From NCBI GenBank assembly GCA_934045905.1, contig OW203768.1, forward strand, positions 13,482,316 through 13,546,315: 64,000 nt of DNA, read 5' to 3'. Below are positions 21,956-33,149 of the stretch, piece by piece. Every line of letters begins with the position of its first letter. Positions within the stretch are counted from its first letter, which is position 1. Below the pieces are notes generated by a model that searched no databases, was not told the origin of the DNA, and worked only from the letters and a program-made list of their open reading frames with translations. The translations under genes were made by a program, and so were the position numbers. This stretch comes from Leuctra nigra (lineage: Eukaryota > Arthropoda > Insecta > Plecoptera > Leuctridae).

Positions 21956-24153
21956 ATTTGAAGTTATACGATTTTGTTTTAATAAATCATTGAATATCCA
22001 AATATTTGATAAAAATAATAAATACTAAAAACCTTGAATGAATTCACATGTTGTTAGTATGTGAGGAAGGGGGGAGGGTGGGGGGGGGGGGGGGGGAGGA
22101 GTGGAAAGGGGGAGGGGGAGATGATTGTTGTTGTTGATCTGTCAGTTGGCAATCATCACAGCAATTGTCCTCAAGACACACCTAAGTTGTTAAAAATGAT
22201 GAAACACGAGGGACCTCCGACTGCCAAACCAGAGACCTGATGCTACTAATAATTATCAGTCCATTTGAAACCCGGCATTGCAGTCAATGACAAGAGCGCC
22301 AAGGATCTATGTGACGTTAGGAAAGAAGACACTATTTTATAGTAGAAAATGTTTGTGATTCATAATCCATGTTCTTTGGTATTGATATTGGATTGACAAA
22401 AAAATGTGGAGTATTCAGAAAGTACTCCAATTGGTTTTCAAGATAAACCTTCCATACAGTTTTAATTGAATTTGTAGTTATATCTTATTATCTTCTCTTA
22501 CTTTGAAACATGTTGGTTATTTACGATTTCAAATATTTGAAAATATTTGCCTATCCTTGTGTATAGTGCAGGTGTAAAAATCGAATGATTTGTCTAATTA
22601 ATGAATCAGTCCAGTCAACTAAGTATCCCTTCACAAGAAAACAATAGACTTGTGTCACTTATCTTATTTGCAACATTCATGAAGACAATTAGAACCAATC
22701 TGTCAAACAACACAATCCTGACCAACTCCTTCGAAATAGCTAATAAACTGACTCATCCCATTGTTCAAAACCCTGAGAACCCAACCTGTATTTAGGACCC
22801 ATCCTGACCAAGGCCAAAATTCACGAATATTATCCATGTATAATTTCGACCACAATCCGTGACTTGGCTCCCAGCGCTATGATAAAGTTGACTGTTGAAC
22901 AACTTCCAGCTCTGCGGCTTTCGTCTTGGAGAATAAAAAGAGTTGAGTTAGGTTTTAATTCGTAGGTCATTTGCAGTTATGATGTCACTCAGTAATCATG
23001 TTGGAAGGAACCGCCTACAAAGTCCTTCATTTTATTGCACTCGTATCTTTTGTTAGTTGACCAGGCAGTCAAGTGTACAGTCTTTTGAATCATTGTCTTT
23101 TATAAACTGTTTGTAAACCTATCTGTGAAATAGAAGGTTTTGATTGGTCGTGGCCGTGAATGGAATTTTAAGCGGATGATATGATTCTTTATTACTTAAA
23201 CGTGAGAGAAAGTGCCAATGAAATTAAAGGGCCACCGGTTTTTAAATTTTAAAGGGCTGTTACTCGGGTTTTATTTGTTGGTTTGTTTGTTGAACTTGTT
23301 ATGATGGTTGAAATTATGCTTTTCTGATTTCTTAAAATATATGAGTTATTATAAATTTTTATTATATAAATAAATGCCAATTCAATAAAATTTAATTTTA
23401 ACCAAGAATAACACCAAAGAGTATTAATAAAATACAAAAAAAATTAGTAAATTTTTGACATAAATATATCGTATTCGATTTCAATTAGTAAAGTAATGCC
23501 ATTCGAGTCCAAATCAATCTTTATAACTACATTTATTCTAATTTTGATATTGGTCAAGATCAATAGTTGATTGATCGTTGTTGCTTTCATTTCGTTTGTT
23601 CCAAGTTGCATAAAAATCATTTTTGTACTCGCGCGCCTATTTTAAAGTTTATACTTATTAAAATATAATCCAGTTTTATATGATCATCAAATAATAACTT
23701 ATTCCATAGAATCCTCCGAATAAGGCGCAGTCGATCCAATGAGAGAACTGCAAATTATTGACCACATAAAATGTATTTAGATCGTAAAACGTCCTAATTT
23801 GTGATTAAATTTTTACAACATATTTTAAATATTTTTAAGATATTTAAATTAGTCAAGTATTTACTTTTTTCGTACATTTACCAAGAAAAGAAGAGGTCAA
23901 AAATCTCAGTAGATGTCTGAATAGATTTTACTAAACCACATTTCTTCACTCTACAGGAATTCCGACAACCGCTGCACGCAAATCTACCGCACAAAGAACA
24001 CCCTCAGGCATCCGGCCCATAGTCAATCACCAAGACATTCAAAAGCACTCCACAAACAATCAAAACATAACAAAGCAGTATAACAATCCCTTCACAAAGC
24101 CCTCTTCACCATCCATGGCATGACATATCAGCAAAACAAAACTCAGCACTTAC
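21956..24153. other. Gene-free stretch with a G run
   Basis: G-rich tract at about 22065-22125; otherwise AT-rich intron or intergenic DNA with small random frames. A C-rich, low-G patch runs 23950-24140 directly left of the candidate exon at 24154. Confidence 0.4.
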
Positions 24154-24310
24154 CTCGTAATACGATCTCCGCACTAGGCCAGACGATATGTTGCGATACG
24201 AAGACCACTGAGAGTAACTTGTTCACTGTCTCACGCTAGCAGAAGAACTGAAGGACATCTTCGCTACGACCTCGCTATTTCCTTACCACATTCAGATCTG
24301 CATTTCGTAA
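24154..24310 (-). other. Possible 5' untranslated exon on the minus strand
   Basis: A less AT-rich island that ends in a strong donor (TTACGAG|GTAAGT, donor at 24153-24148), contains only a very short upstream frame (ATGTCCTTCAG... stop), and has TTTAAATAAAT just upstream. It could be the first, non-coding exon of the SLC44-like gene 22 kb downstream. This is inference from splice signal, composition and strand; nothing links it directly. Confidence 0.25.
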
Positions 24311-25287
24311 CAATCAAAGCACATTGCCTCCTTTAAATAAATCATTGACGGCGTTCGGTTTCAATACGTGGTCAATTTGATGGTTGAAAACATGATAATT
24401 ATTAATGTGAGGCGACATGACGGCGTTTTGTTTATTTAATGGTGTTGGTGAACGAATGTGGGGAGGTGGTTGGTTAAGGGATGTTTGGACTGCATTCGGG
24501 GTTGTTATAGTAACGGCGCGCAGGCGTCTATGGGCGTCGTGGCGCTGGTACGATGGGGATCAGGTACATCCTTTTGTCAAAGCATCGTTTGTGAATCTTT
24601 TATGAAGTGGAAGTTCGATTTTGAAAGAGTTTGACAATTAATGACTGAAAAATACTGCTGGTGTGTTTAAAATTGAATTTAAATTAAAATTGTCACGCTA
24701 TGACCGGTTTCAAAATATAATTTTTTTCGAGATTTTGTGTGTAAATATAAAAGAATACAAGACATTACCAATAATGCTACGTTTTCTTTCTAAAAGCTGA
24801 CAGTTTTATGTTATCTTTAGTCTATTTTAAATATTTTTGTTGGATTTATTAAAAAATCAACTTTATTAAAATTATGTAGCGTAGGCACAAAAATTATGTA
24901 TCAAAACAAATGTCCCTGAAAATTTAATTTTATACATGGTTTATCAGTGCATAATTTAATCTCACAATTGAGGTACTTTTTAATGACCAGATCAATGTTT
25001 TTTTCCGTTGGATTTAGCTACTTACCTCTGCTTTACATTGTAAAGCAGTGACGTAATTTTAAGTTCAAACAGTAAATAGAGAATGTGAAAATTAAATAAT
25101 ACTTTAATTTCAAGTAATCTTTATTGATTTCTTCATCAAAGAGCTAAATTTAGAAAAATAATAAAATAAACAATTATTCTATGAAATGAAATTGACTTTG
25201 GGACTATCCCAGCATACGAATGACAATTTGAACCACAATTAGGACCAATTTCTTAATCTCCCAGAATACGATAATAGAGTACTTACA
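24311..25287. other. Gene-free stretch
   Basis: AT-rich; a 62-codon plus-strand frame at 24417 is not convincing. No repeat boundaries recognised. Confidence 0.35.
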
Positions 25288-25720
25288 GGCCATATTACCA
25301 TTAGCTTAAGCTTCAGTTAGTTAAAGCTACACTTCGGGAAATGTGATGTATTACCATTATGTACTGCGGCATTGCCAAAGAACTGCAGTCAATGATGCCT
25401 GAGATTAATTTAAACTAAGAAAATAAGCTACGGAATTAAATTGCAGTAAATAATGGTAATACGCACAGAGTTTTCTGAAGTAGAGTTAAAAAGCTACAGT
25501 TAAAACTAATTGTAGAATTAGCTTTAGCTTAAAAAAACTCACTGTAAATTTTCATTATTTACTGCAATTTAATTCCAGAGCTTATTTTCTCAGTTTAAAA
25601 TAACCTCAAGTTACATTGTCTGCAGTTATTTGACTATGCCGCAGTACATAATGGTAATACATCATATTTCCCGAAGTGGAGTTTAACTAAACTGAAGATT
25701 AAAATAATGGTAAAATGGCC
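25288..25720. mobile_element. Long fold-back MITE (433 bp, arms about 190 bp)
   Basis: The left arm (GGCCATATTACCATTAGCTT..., CACTTCGGGAAATGTGATG, TACTGCGGCAT) matches the reverse complement of the right arm (...ATGCCGCAGTA, CATCATATTTCCCGAAGTG, AATGGTAAAATGGCC). Pairing continues to the centre (AGTAAATAATGG / CATTATTTACT). No transposase; target duplication not resolved. Confidence 0.85.
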
Positions 25721-25964
25721 CCTTAGCAAATCAGGTTAATCTAACTGATAGCTACAAGAAACTTTATTATTGCCAACTTATATCAATTTTACAACAATTT
25801 GCAAGTTGCAACATTAAATGCCATATTATTACGTCAAATTGCTCTCAGTACTAGTACTAAGCTATTATTTACGCATTAAAACGTCTATTATTAGACTAAT
25901 AATGCGATATGGCTGATGCAAGTGTAGTTAGTAATTTCCCTAAGGAAGCGGTCATCAATCGCAT

Positions 25965-26032
25965 CCTTCCGGTTAGCTCAGTTGGTAGAGCGCTCGCCCG
26001 GCAATTGAAAGTCCATGGGTTCTATATCATCA
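25965..26032 (+). repeat. tRNA-derived sequence (SINE head or tRNA relic)
   Basis: Has a perfect A-box region (GGTTAGCTCAGTTGGTAGAG) with D-arm, but the T-arm is damaged (GGGTTCTATATC instead of GGTTCGAATCC) and no acceptor stem closes. So it is not a functional tRNA. It lies 12 bp from a hAT element. Confidence 0.7.
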
Positions 26033-26043
26033 TATCATGTGAC

Positions 26044-26654
26044 TAGGGTTGCCATCCGTCCGGTTTTACCCGGACATGTCCTCTTTTTTGGGTGTCTTTT
26101 TTTGTCCGGGCGGCTTTTTAGGAATTTGACGAAATGTCCGGGTTTTTCAATTTGTTGTTAAATATTTGTACAAAATGCCATTCATGAAGTAGTAATGAAT
26201 TAAAATGAATTATTTTCTCCGAATTTTATAGTCCAAAACGCATAGAAATGGCTCAAATTCATTTTTGAAATTCAAAATTTTCCCGGACCTGTGCGGCCCC
26301 GGACCCGCATATTGCTGAGGGGCCCAAAATTATGGAAATTTAGTGATAATTCACTTCTAGATGCTGCTAGAAAAATGTCCATAATGGGGAATACCAGTTT
26401 TACGTAATATCAAAACCTCTGAAAATTATTATTCCAAAACGCATAGAAATAGCTAAAATTAATTTTTTAAATCCAAAATTTTCCCGGGCCTATGCGGCCC
26501 GGACCCGCATGCTGCTGGGGGGCCCTCCCCCAGGCCCCAATTGGTGTCGTGAGCAAAGTGTTTTCCCCAGAATATCGTTTTTGGATACCACATGTACAAT
26601 TTCCTTCTCGAGATCTCATGTCCTCTTTTTCGAGTCATGCTTATGGCAACCCTA
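26044..26654. mobile_element. hAT-type MITE (611 bp), TAGGGTTGCCA family
   Basis: Ends TAGGGTTGCCATCC and TTATGGCAACCCTA are inverted. A perfect 8-bp duplication CATGTGAC flanks at 26036-26043 and 26655-26662. The interior holds two diverged copies of CCAAAACGCATAGAAAT...TTTTCCCGG (about 26230 and 26433), each followed by GCGGCCC...GACCCGCAT. Confidence 0.93.
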
Positions 26655-26837
26655 CATGTGACCCCTCAGGGGGCAGATTGTAATTCTGTAATGGAGCTGC
26701 CCAGACACTTATCAGGTAATTACTTGCTGATAACACTGAGTGCATCCTCAAGGTTATTTGACCAACATTTAGACATAACATTTGAATTACATTTAAGAGT
26801 CGACGATACTTGATGAAATCCATGTTTTATGAAGCAC

Positions 26838-27146
26838 AAAAAGGCGGCCCCTACTTTTTTCTAAACGGCTTTACCGATTGTCTTCAAATTTTCACAGGTT
26901 ATAGATAAAGATTAAATCTGTGTCTCTATTGTCCCCAAAGTTTAATTTTTTGTTTAGTTTTTTCAGGGCAGAGGTGCCAAAATGACTCAAATATTGCCCA
27001 TGTTAGCACTTCCTCAAAACGAGAAAAAACATTTTTTATAATTTTTTTCGATCACTAGAGACACAGATTTACTCTTTTTCTCTATGCTGTTAAATTTTGA
27101 AAACAATCGGTCAACCCGTTAAGAAAAAAGTAGGGGCCGCCTTTTT
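26838..27146. mobile_element. Fold-back MITE (309 bp)
   Basis: Inverted ends AAAAAGGCGGCCCCTACTTT and AAAGTAGGGGCCGCCTTTTT, continuing through CGGCTTTACCGATTGT / ACAATCGGTCAACCCG and ATCTGTGTCTCTA / TAGAGACACAGAT. No target duplication resolved. Confidence 0.85.
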
Positions 27147-29399
27147 ATGGTTTTTTGGGGTTTTCAATATTTGAATTAAAATAACTTACTTCACAGCAGT
27201 ATATTATGCAACATGCAACACACGATTAAATGTCACAAATGTCACATACAACCCAGAGCTAATGCATTATCATGCATTCCTAGGATTATTTTTACATCGG
27301 AATCGAAATTTTCTGCGAGTCCTGTCGACTCTTAATGACGCACTTTTCTCTTACAAGGAAAAGGTTCGTTCTGCAAGTAATAATTAATTTTCGGGGGTAA
27401 AATTGCTAAGTATTCATTCGTTATGTTAAAATGATTGGAGAATGATTGGTTAAATTGGATAAATTGCCCGATGCCAATCACTATCCCAATTTGTTCTCCT
27501 AAAATCCCAAAATATCGGAACAAAATATAATTAGGAAATGTTGAAAAAGGAAATTATTAGGAATTGAATACGGATATGTGATGTATCACTGATATGAACA
27601 TGAAACGTGGCTGTAGGATGCGGAAATGCCAAGATCATTCACACTGTTGTTGTAAAGCCCATAGCGCAATGGCATTAAACAAACACAACCTCATGTCGAA
27701 TAGGCGTTAGGGAGGAATCAATAGGTGTCGTTTTATTTCTGTCGGATCATTGACTGCTCGCTTGAACCTGGACGATGAACTTACAGAAATGTCAATTAAC
27801 TACATGGTTAATTAGTGGTCACTTGGGAGATGCCTGTCACATTGCTGCACGACAAAATGTGAGAAGAAAAATGTGTAAATATGAAAGTTTTCTTCGCAAA
27901 GAATGCTATTTATACATTTTAAAATTATACATTATGATTGATATCGTTGCCATGATAGAAGGGAAATGAAGTATCTATACATAAAAGGTTCGATTTCTTG
28001 TGAAATCTATCAGTTTAACAGCTTGTTAGCTATCAGAAGATAACTTAGAACGAAGAAAGCGCAGCAATTCAGGATTTACATGACTTCAAAGCAGATTTTT
28101 GACAATGAAAAGCTGTGAAAATAATATAATAACTAGTGCCCCAAAAATTTGAGCTATGTACTGGAATTTACCGAAAAGTCCGTGGTCAAGATGTTCAATT
28201 CCTGCGCTGTAAACTTGGGATTTCAATTTCCATGCTTGGTGGATCAGACGAAGCATTGAAATCTCCAGAACTTACATTGCAATGTTTGTTATTGAAGTAT
28301 TATGCAGTTCACTCCTAGACCAAAAGAATATATTTAGATAACTTATTGTAAAGGTATTATAATAAATCCTTGCATCCATTTTGACTTACAGTTTGTTTCA
28401 GAGCTTTGTTTGAGACAAACCATGGGCATTTCACGGTCAGCCATCTTGTTTGTCGCCATTAATTCTAATAATTTTGTTTATGACATGAGTTTGCGATGTT
28501 CTAGAGATCATGGGGGGATGACATTATTCTACATTTCATTTTAGAATCATTAAACGTTTAAATCTTATTGCAATAATTGATCCAGAGCTAATATCATTGA
28601 AAATCTACGTATTGAAAATTAATTTAGTTTTATATTTAAAGTTTATTTCCAAATAAATGTAGTTAGAAAACATAGTTACATCTATACGTGTCACATAAAA
28701 AAACATCTACAGCCCCAAAATTAAATTCGTAACAACTTGACCCAGAATCAACCCCTTGAAATATATGTCAATCGATTACTTATCAACATCGAGATTCTCA
28801 ATAGTGAAGGCGTCCAATTGTTGTTAGTCCTCTTTGATTATCGACTCGGCTGCGTGGTTAGGGCAGAGCTGAGGGCAGGACAGGCAATAATAATTGTATC
28901 AATGCGTATATGTGAACACGATAACTAACTACAACAAACCGTAACTATGACAATATCATTGATTTCCGGTTGAATGTTATGCCAGTTCTTGACAGGTTGT
29001 GTGAAGTCATTAATTAATGGATCAAGGAACTGTGTCAGAGAATGTGTCCTAGTTTGATGACCTTGTAGGTGGGGATGTAACCCCCTGTCAATAGATAACT
29101 AGCTGTTTTTTTCAACGTGGCCTATTTTCTTTGTTATTTGGGAAATGTTATGTGTGATGCGTTGATGATAGGTTTTTGAATAGCTAGAAAATTAAATATG
29201 GGTTGTGTTGCTGATATTATAAGATTCTGTAAATAAGATTATTATTGATCAATTTGAGTGAATTTACGTTATCATTAGTAAAGTTGAAAAATATTTCAAA
29301 ATAAACTAAAATTTCAATAACTATCTTTAAGTTTCTACTTTCTGAGCGATTACGCAACAAATTGCGTTTCAAAATGTGAAATGCTTGTGAAACTTCCCA
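27147..29399. other. Gene-free stretch
   Basis: AT-rich with short random frames; no domain, RNA gene or repeat edge recognised. Confidence 0.4.
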
Positions 29400-29945
29400 A
29401 ATAATTAAATCATCAACAATACTTCAATAAAGTACATATCAATACAATACTTCAATACGTATGCATGTTTCCAATTATAACACAAGTTAGTATCCAAGAC
29501 AACGTTCATACATAATTTGAAATCTTTTAGTTCACTCCATTTTCCATTTCCTCCAGTACATAAATTTACTTTCAGCGGATATTTTATTTTGAATGGTCAA
29601 CAAAATGATTATCCATCAAAAGGAAACATTACACAAACAGTTATTTAACATGAAATTAATTCCATTATTAAATAATTGGTTTTGAAATTTTAAGATACAC
29701 ATTGAGTTGTTCCATGCAAAATGAATAGCTACTGAAAGACTTTGGTGACAACTTTGAGTGTGATTTGAACACAAGAATCCTGGGATGAGACTGAAGATGA
29801 GAAGAGCTGCGAGATCTTTCACTGACATGTCGGATACGGTTCCATCAGAACCAAGCGTACGACATGTTCAGGTAGTTGCTAAACCCAGATCCAGACCAAC
29901 GAGCAGCAAACAGCAGAAAAACAAGTACCTCATCGTTTACTATTC
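29400..29945 (+). repeat. Segmental duplication, copy 1
   Basis: Matches 30365-30920. The left two-thirds are diverged by many substitutions and small gaps, whereas the right third (about 29725-29945), which holds an open frame (MSDTVPSEPSVRHVQVVAK...), differs by only a few bases. This copy breaks off at 29946 and the frame soon stops. Confidence 0.85.
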
Positions 29946-30364
29946 ACTAGGGCATTTAATCAAGTCAAGTCAATTCTTTTAAATTAATTAAATCGTTGCA
30001 GAAATTTCAACTTTCAGATTTATCAGTAATTTTAAGACACTTGTGGTTCTCTTTGGCAAGAGACAATAGTCGGAATGGTGCATTACTAGAGACAAAAAGT
30101 ACCTGCAATTTAAAGCTGTGAAATATGCAATTATCAAATGCCAGAACATTCAAATGCGCAAAAACTTATAATTTTTCCCCAAACCTCTACAAATTCACAA
30201 AATGTCTTCAAATTAAATTAATCCTTGTACAAAATAAATGAAAATAATCATTTATTTTTGAAAATTAACCATTATAGAATGTGTAAACAAATCGAATTGA
30301 TTTAAAAACGAAATTAAAATATAAAACACAAAAAAAATTCCAAGTCAAAAGATGCTCACTTACA

Positions 30365-30920
30365 CTCATCTAAAATCAATACTTAACAATACACATAATA
30401 TATCAATAAAATCAACAATACTTCAACATTGTTGCATGATTCCAATTATAACACAGCTTGGTATTCAAGACAACTGAATAAAATTAGAATTATTTGAGTT
30501 CACTTCAGTTTCATTTTTCCTCCAGATCATAAATTTACTTTCAGTCAGTTAGATCATTTATTTTGAGTGGTCAATTAAATGATTATTCATCAAAGGAAAC
30601 ATTACACAAACAGTTATTTAACATATGGATTCCAATATTAAATAACTGGTTCTGAAATGTAAAGATGAAAACACATTGAGTTGTTCCATGCAAAATGAAT
30701 AGCTACTGAAAGACTTTGGTGACAACTTTGAGTGTGATTTGAACACAAGAATCCTGGGATGAGACTGAAGATGAGAGGAGCTGCAAGATCTTTCACTGAC
30801 ATGTCGGATACGGTTCCATCAGAACCAAGCGTACGACATGTTCAGGTAGTTGCTAAACCCAGATCCAGACCAACGAGCAGCAAACAGCAGAAAAACAAGT
30901 ACCTCATCGTTTACTATTCA
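30365..30920 (+). repeat. Segmental duplication, copy 2
   Basis: Second copy of 29400-29945. Here the open frame continues past the duplicated part to 31028. Confidence 0.85.
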
Positions 30921-31028
30921 CTTTCCAAAGATGGTACATTTCTAGGTCTTCCAGACAATCCTTACTTCTCCGAGTCATCTGCCAAGCTTCAGCTCACTGC
31001 TATGAAAACTTGTGAAGTTTGTTTTTGA
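30759..31028 (+). CDS. Unrecognised open frame in the duplicated segment
   Basis: An 89-codon ATG-started frame. It opens MRLKMRGAARSFTDMSDTVP, then is rich in Arg/Ser/Pro (SKQQKNKYLIVYYS) and ends LQLTAMKTCEVCF before TGA. I do not recognise a domain. The near-identity of this part between the two copies, compared with the diverged flank, is the only hint of constraint; gene conversion would explain it too. A second in-frame ATG (at MSDT) has the better context. It could be one exon of a larger plus-strand gene, or a dead duplicate. Confidence 0.3.
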   Translation: MRLKMRGAARSFTDMSDTVPSEPSVRHVQVVAKPRSRPTSSKQQKNKYLIVYYSLSKDGTFLGLPDNPYFSESSAKLQLTAMKTCEVCF

Positions 31029-31186
31029 TTTCCACAGTGATGTGCCTCTAATATCCTGATAAAACTTACCCCTTACAGCGGCCACCAGTCGTACACAGAC
31101 GTAGTATAAGTTGCCTAACTAGATTGATACATATTTATACAGACTTGCAAGACTGGTTTTATCACAACATATAGAGGCAAATGTAC

Positions 31187-31400
31187 ACTCGGCCAAACAA
31201 AACTTGAACGTTGACCAAATTTGAATGACAGCTGGTCATGTCCCATAAATCAAAGCTTGTTATTATCATTGAAATGTGAGGTTACCTACTAGAGTGAGAT
31301 AATGAGATCGCTTAGACTGACTTCTGATGGTGCGATCTTACATTTATCAGCCTATCAGATTTATTGAACGTTCATGTTTTGTTTGGCCAAGTGTTTTGGC
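31187..31400. mobile_element. Five-copy MITE family, copy C, plus an adjacent arm of the 17722 element
   Basis: Ends ACACTCGGCCAAACAAAACT and ATGTTTTGTTTGGCCAAGTGT are inverted: the best preserved termini of the family. Just left (31040-31175), CCAGTCGTACAC...AAGTTGCCTA...GACTGGTTTT resembles the arm of the 17722-18989 element. Confidence 0.8.
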
Positions 31401-32439
31401 GATATCACTTGTTGTGAGGAGCTTGTGTGGAAGAGGGACAAATAATGTATCTACTAAATATATGGGACTCATTGGGTATTAAAAATTTAATGTTGTATTT
31501 ATATTCTTATACTATATGGTATAACCATGTCTAGCATCTTCTATTAATTATATATTTTTTATAATGATGTGAAGTGAACCTTTAAGAATTAATAATTTTA
31601 GTTTAAATAATTTAGTGGAATTAGTAGCAACATTAAAAAATAAAATGGACTGCAGGTGGGAAAACTATATGGAATGGTTTTAAGTTGAACCATATTTATG
31701 TTTTAATTGGACAGTGCCAATGGTATAACTTGAATTAAATGTAATGCTATGCTCTGAAATGAAATGTATTATGTAATTGTACTACCTGTGTAATGTAAAA
31801 TTGTAAAGGAATTAGTAAATAAATACGACTAGGTACTACTAGTTTTAAAAACAACCTCACTCAAAAAACGGAAAATGGATTATTGCCAAAGCGGTATTAA
31901 TCGGTGTTGAGAATTGTTACCAGTCAGTATTGTAGTTTGCCGCCAGTATTGTGTCTGTGTTAGGGTCATGACTAACCTTTAGTCTGCTCTCTAACGACTG
32001 TTTCTGTTGTCACAGGGTTCTGTCAAGCTGATCAGCAGACCCAGGTTCGATGTAGGGGCCTCGGGCATCCCGTCGGAGTTAACAGGGTTTTGTGTCAGAT
32101 TTCAATTAATTTTTTTCTAATTACGTTTATTCTGTCAATATTTTAGATTAGGTAATAATTGGTTTTCTTGTTTTGGTTAGAGGGTTTGGGCCATAGTGTA
32201 AAAAATTGATGGGGCGGGGGGCGTTAATTGGGGCTTTAGATGATTAAAGCCGGCTTATCACCCCAATTATAAATAAACATGTTAATTGTTGCCAATTCGC
32301 CCTGGTAACGGGTAACATTTAACATGAAGTGGTAATATAATAAAGGTTTCTTGATGTCTATAGTAAATGATCGGAGCGTACCTTACTACCTCAAGCTGTA
32401 ATTGGCAAAACTGTAGTGGACTTTTGTTGAGTCATAGTT
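31401..32439. other. Gene-free stretch
   Basis: Mostly AT-rich. A short less AT-rich segment at 32016-32090 follows TGTTGTCACAG and could be read as GSVKLISRPRFDVGASGIPS on the plus strand; no domain recognised and no clear donor. Confidence 0.35.
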
Positions 32440-32560
32440 CGAGCTACGAGCACCACATACACGGGGAATTACAGGGATTGGAAACGGTCTGATTTCTTAA
32501 GGGGATGATGACACAATGCACAGACCGGTGTCAATCCCTGTAGTGTGGTGATCGTAGCGT
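32440..32560. repeat. Imperfect palindrome
   Basis: Left CGAGCTACGAGCACCACA, TACAGGGATTG and CGGTCTG pair with right CAGACCG, CAATCCCTGTA and TGTGGTGATCGTAGCGTCG. Possibly a small fold-back element. It overlaps the start of the candidate exon at 32544. Confidence 0.6.
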
Positions 32561-32755
32561 CGACAGGCCTCCCAGGGGGTTCAGAACTCGGTTTCCCTGA
32601 CTGGATCCTGGGGCCGAACAACTATGGCGAGGGCATTGTCAACACCGGGGGCGCTCAAACCTCTGTGTTGTCAGTGATTGACTCTTTTGCTCATTTGCTC
32701 GAGAGCATTAACCCTTCTTCATTAGTGACCAAGACGGGGACTTTCCACGGTCAAG
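32544..32755 (+). CDS. Candidate unrecognised exon
   Basis: A balanced-composition open stretch on the plus strand, preceded by CAATCCCTGTAG and ended by a donor-like CAAG|GTAGAG. It reads STGLPGGSELGFPDWILGPN, then an N-x-x-GEGIVNTGGAQTSVL segment and SFAHLLESINPSSL. It would join in phase (G|TC) to 33045-33149. No family recognised. The acceptor lies inside a palindrome, which weakens the case. Confidence 0.3.
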
Positions 32756-33044
32756 GTAGAGACTTGTTGAAGTAAGACCCGATAGCATATGCCATATTAT
32801 ACTGCCACACAGTTTGTAGTTCGTTAACATTTTGTGTCGCAACTCATTTGATTTGGTTTTATTTATTTTTATTCTAATAATATTTTGGAGCTGGTAGGTA
32901 ATTATTTTTCTTCTTATTTTGTTATAGAGGTTCATAGCATAATAATAAGTCAATTTGGGACACGACAAAAAGTTTGGGCCCAGTGTTAAATGTTTTGGGG
33001 ATAGTTGGAGCGTTAAGAACTGACTTTCTTCTCTTGATTTCCAG

Positions 33045-33149
33045 TCAATGATCGGAGCTGCTGCTCATGTATAGGCCTAGTGTTCAATGATTGCTGTGGA
33101 TCTGCTCCTGTGTCGGGATGCTGGGCTGCTGAGATGAAGCTTGATGGAC
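33045..33149 (+). CDS. Candidate unrecognised exon, partner of 32544-32755
   Basis: Acceptor CTTGATTTCCAG at 33033-33044 and donor GAC|GTGAGT at 33150. In the frame given by the exon at 32544 it reads a Cys-rich NDRSCCSCIGLVFNDCCGSA. Splice signals and phase agree; the product is not recognised. May be chance. Confidence 0.22.

Noticed and set aside
25965..26032. Functional tRNA gene
   Set aside because: D-arm and A box are intact, but the B box is GGGTTCTATATC and no acceptor stem pairs.
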